The notes beneath the pieces are model-generated. The model worked only from the letters and a program-made list of their open reading frames with translations. It made no database searches and was not told the origin of the DNA. This document shows positions 61,643-64,000 of a stretch of 64,000 bases of DNA, piece after piece. The stretch comes from Chlorobium sp. N1 (GTDB lineage: Bacteria; Bacteroidota; Chlorobiia; Chlorobiales; Chlorobiaceae): the NCBI RefSeq assembly GCF_004332115.1, contig NZ_SJPA01000001.1, positions 1 to 64,000 of the forward strand, given 5' to 3'. Made by a program: the position numbers and the translations under genes. The number at the start of each line of letters is the position of its first letter. Position 1 is the stretch's first letter.

Positions 61643-62146
61643 TCAGAGAAACTCGTCAAAACGGGGCACGTAAATATAGCGCCCTTCAAGGCTGATTTCC
61701 TCAACAAATTCTTCAATGGCCGGCACAAGTACCGACCGCCCCCCCGAGACGACCTCGTAGACCTCATGGGCGGGCATCGAAAGCACCTCCTTCAGGATAC
61801 CGACCTCCTTTCTGCCCTTGCCGAGGACCTTCATGCCCTCGAGTTCGTGCAGCCAGGCCCGTTCTTCCATGCGGGGTTCGACTTCCGACTCTTCAATGAA
61901 CAGTTTCTGGCCGACTATCGCCTCGGCCTTCTCCCTGCAGTCGATTCCCTCCAGCTTCAGCCAGGCGAATCCGGCGGAGAGCGAGGAAGAGACGACTGCA
62001 CGATGGACGGCGGTCTCGGGACTGCCGCCCACCCAGTACGATGTGCGGGAAAGGAACTTCTCGGGAAAGTCCGTGACAGGCTTCACTTTCACTTCGCCTT
62101 TCAGCCCCCTGGGCTTGAGGACGATGCCGGTGAGCCAGAGTTCCAT
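61643..62146 (-). CDS. rimM: 16S rRNA processing protein RimM
   Basis: The 167-residue protein has the RimM N-terminal domain (GIVLKPRGLKGEVKVKPVTDF) and the PRC-barrel domain (GILKEVLSMPAHEVYEV, VPAIEEFVEEISLEGRYIYV). It helps mature the 30S head together with S19 and S13. It lies between rpsP and trmD as usual. Confidence 0.95.
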   Translation of the reverse strand: MELWLTGIVLKPRGLKGEVKVKPVTDFPEKFLSRTSYWVGGSPETAVHRAVVSSSLSAGFAWLKLEGIDCREKAEAIVGQKLFIEESEVEPRMEERAWLHELEGMKVLGKGRKEVGILKEVLSMPAHEVYEVVSGGRSVLVPAIEEFVEEISLEGRYIYVPRFDEFL

Positions 62147-62169
62147 TCCGGAGAGCGAGGGGGTGAGGC

Positions 62170-62640
62170 TCAGGCCTCTCCGCCCTCTTCCTTCGCTTCG
62201 GGAGCGGCTTCAGCTGCAGGAGCCTCGACGACGGGCTCTTCTGCAACTGCAGGAGCGGCCTCGGCCTCTTTCTTCAGCTGGCGACGGCGCGACTTGACGT
62301 TGAGGCGCTTCTGACGGCGCTCGGCCTGCTTCTCCTGCCACTTCTCCATTTCCTGGGCGATCTCTTCGTCGCTGCGGCCGAGTTTCTTGAGGCGGAGCTC
62401 ATAGAGGAGCCCGGTCTTCTGGATGAGGCTGCGGACGGTCGAGGTCGGCTGTGCGCCGGTCTGCATCCAGTAGGCCACGCGCTCGCGGTCGATGGTAACG
62501 GCGTGGGGCTTTGCCGTCGGCTGGTAGTGCCCGATGACTTCAAGGAACTTGCCATCCCTCGGTGCCCGTGAATCGGCCGCCACGATCTGGTATACCGGCA
62601 GCTTTTTTCTTCCCGCTCTTCTCAGTCTGATCTTTACCAA
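62170..62640 (-). CDS. rpsP: 30S ribosomal protein S16 with a long Ala/Glu-rich tail
   Basis: Residues 1-80 are S16 ([52 protein letters not shown]). The remaining 75 residues are a basic helix ([19 protein letters not shown]) and an Ala/Glu/Pro-rich tail, giving 156 residues against about 80-90 in E. coli. Such extensions are usual in Chlorobi and Bacteroidetes. S16 binds 16S rRNA early in assembly. Confidence 0.96.
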   Translation of the reverse strand: MVKIRLRRAGRKKLPVYQIVAADSRAPRDGKFLEVIGHYQPTAKPHAVTIDRERVAYWMQTGAQPTSTVRSLIQKTGLLYELRLKKLGRSDEEIAQEMEKWQEKQAERRQKRLNVKSRRRQLKKEAEAAPAVAEEPVVEAPAAEAAPEAKEEGGEA

Positions 62641-62681
62641 AGCTAGTAGTGATTTAAGTTATGTTAAGAGAGTACTGCTGT

Positions 62682-64000
62682 CTATCGTTTTAAAAACTTG
62701 TCAAGGGCCAGGTTCTGGGAGGTGATCTTCCTTCCGGACTGGGTCATTTTCGAAACCGAACGCATCATCTTCTTCATCTCCCCGAACTGCTTGAGGAGCA
62801 TGTTGACCTCCTGCACGCGGGTTCCGCTGCCGAGTGCGATGCGCTGGCGGCGGCTGCCGTTGATGATCTCGGGGGAGCTCTTCTCCTCCTTCGTCATCGA
62901 ATTGATGATGGCCTCGATCGGCCTGAAGTCGAGATTGTCGAGATCCTGCTTCGGCACCATCTTATTGAGGCCCGGCACCATTTCTATCAGTCCCTGGATG
63001 GAACCCATCTTCTTGAGCTGCTGGAGCTGGTCGAGGAAGTCGTTCAGGTCGAACTCGTTCTTCAAGAGCCTCTTCTGCATCTCCGCGGTCTTCTCCAGGT
63101 CCAGCGTCTCCTGCGCCTTCTCGACGAAGCTGACGATGTCGCCCATGCCGAGGATCCTCTGGGCCATGCGGTCCGGGTAGAACTGGTCGAGGTCGTCCAT
63201 CTTCTCGCCGACACTCATGAACTTGATCGGCTTTTCGACGACCTGGCGTATCGAGAGGGCCGCACCGCCCCGGGCGTCGCCGTCGAGCTTGGTGAGTACG
63301 ACGCCATCGAAGTCGAGGCGGTCGTTGAACGCCTTGGCGGTGTTGACCGCTTCCTGGCCCATCATCGAGTCGACGACGAAGAGGAGCTCTTCGGGCTTCA
63401 GTGCGTCCTTGAGGGCCCTGGCCTCGGCCATCATGCTCTCATCGATCTGGAGACGTCCGGCCGTATCGAGGATGAGCACATCGTGCGCACCCTTGCGGGC
63501 GGCCTCGAGACCCTCCCTGGCGACCTTCATGGCATCCTGCTCCTCAAGGGAGAAAACGGGAACGCCGACTTCAGCGCCGAGCGTCTTCAACTGATCGACG
63601 GCAGCCGGACGGTAGACGTCGGCGGCAACCATTATCGGGTTCTTGCCGCCCTTTTTCAGGCGCTTGGCGAGCTTTGCACAGAAGGTGGTCTTGCCGGAAC
63701 CCTGCAGACCCGCGACCATCACGACCGCAGGCAGGTTCTTGGTGGAGAGGTTGAGCGGCTTCTGCTCGCCTCCCATGAGGTCGGTCAGTTCGTCGCTGAC
63801 GATCTTGACGATCATCTGCGCCGGAGAGACGCTCTTGATGACGTCCTCGCCGAGCGACTTCTGGCGGATATCCTCGACCAGCTTCTTGACCACCTTGTAG
63901 TTCACGTCGGCGCCGAGCAGGGCCCGCTTGATATCGCGCATGGCGATACCGATGTTGATCTCGTTGATGGTGGCCTGGCCGGCTAGCTTCTTGAAAGCGC
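62682..64000 (-). CDS. ffh: Signal recognition particle GTPase Ffh, start beyond the window
   Basis: The frame runs to the window edge. An ATG at 63941 is internal, because the codons to its right ([19 protein letters not shown]) are the Ffh N domain. The G domain has [47 protein letters not shown] and [15 protein letters not shown]. The methionine-rich M domain at the C-terminus (residues after [11 protein letters not shown], with [17 protein letters not shown]) binds 4.5S RNA and signal sequences. It co-translationally targets membrane proteins. It heads the rpsP-rimM-trmD-rplS block here. Confidence 0.97.
   Translation of the reverse strand, partial: AFKKLAGQATINEINIGIAMRDIKRALLGADVNYKVVKKLVEDIRQKSLGEDVIKSVSPAQMIVKIVSDELTDLMGGEQKPLNLSTKNLPAVVMVAGLQGSGKTTFCAKLAKRLKKGGKNPIMVAADVYRPAAVDQLKTLGAEVGVPVFSLEEQDAMKVAREGLEAARKGAHDVLILDTAGRLQIDESMMAEARALKDALKPEELLFVVDSMMGQEAVNTAKAFNDRLDFDGVVLTKLDGDARGGAALSIRQVVEKPIKFMSVGEKMDDLDQFYPDRMAQRILGMGDIVSFVEKAQETLDLEKTAEMQKRLLKNEFDLNDFLDQLQQLKKMGSIQGLIEMVPGLNKMVPKQDLDNLDFRPIEAIINSMTKEEKSSPEIINGSRRQRIALGSGTRVQEVNMLLKQFGEMKKMMRSVSKMTQSGRKITSQNLALDKFLKR

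Overview
The window is about 64 kb of dense, GC-rich bacterial chromosome with leaderless or weak-Shine-Dalgarno genes, long overlapping operons and few gaps. The gene content and protein style fit a green sulfur bacterium of the Chlorobium/Pelodictyon group. Examples are the ffh-rpsP-rimM-trmD-rplS block with a long-tailed S16, class II aldolase, methylglyoxal synthase, a DsrE-type sulfur protein, and RecCBD beside an SbcCD-like pair. This assignment is an inference from family resemblance: no photosynthesis gene or rRNA lies in the window.

Layout. 1-0.7 kb is the tail of an IS3-family transposase. 0.8-12.9 kb holds housekeeping and stress genes: an RRM protein, a Prc-type protease, class II fructose-bisphosphate aldolase, an M20 amidohydrolase, an HTH-UmuD-like regulator with a candidate operator, CBS protein/rpiB, ppk1, 5-formyl-THF cyclo-ligase, an FAH-family enzyme and pyrC. 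13-22.8 kb holds a methyltransferase, a DnaQ-like exonuclease coupled to a cNMP/CBS/nucleotidyltransferase protein, an epimerase, an orphan BMP lipoprotein, a CHAD protein coupled to a ParA ATPase, a YdcF-like protein and a secreted DsrE protein. 23-27.5 kb is mgsA, a mini winged-helix protein and a fused 5-oxoprolinase.

27.5-40 kb is one tightly overlapping minus-strand operon encoding five DNA-end-processing proteins: SbcD-like, SbcC-like, RecC, RecB and RecD. A DEAD-box helicase and rmuC follow.

43.1-50.7 kb is an accessory island of visibly lower GC. It encodes a PNAG-like exopolysaccharide system: an NfrA/PgaA-like outer-membrane barrel, a PgaC-like synthase, a lipoprotein with deacetylase and glycosidase domains followed by a membrane span and a cytoplasmic winged-helix/zinc-ribbon domain, and a GH75-like chitosanase. 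A broken IS5-type transposase borders the island. A separate gene next to rmuC is a paralogue of the winged-helix/zinc-ribbon domain. A tRNA-Cys gene lies on the other side.

51.4-56.5 kb is a lipopolysaccharide operon resembling the 8-amino-Kdo pathway (KdnA and KdnB homologues, a CMP-sugar synthetase, a putative glycosyltransferase and a flippase-like membrane protein). 56.8-64 kb holds an acyl-CoA ligase, a MutY-like glycosylase without iron-sulfur cysteines, an MBL hydrolase and the ribosomal/SRP operon, with ffh running off the window.

The strongest candidates for undescribed biology are the deacetylase-glycosidase protein with a cytoplasmic DNA-binding-like tail and its stand-alone paralogue, the CHAD-ParA pair (a possible polyphosphate-granule positioning system), the SbcCD-RecCBD operon, and a possible Kdo8N pathway.
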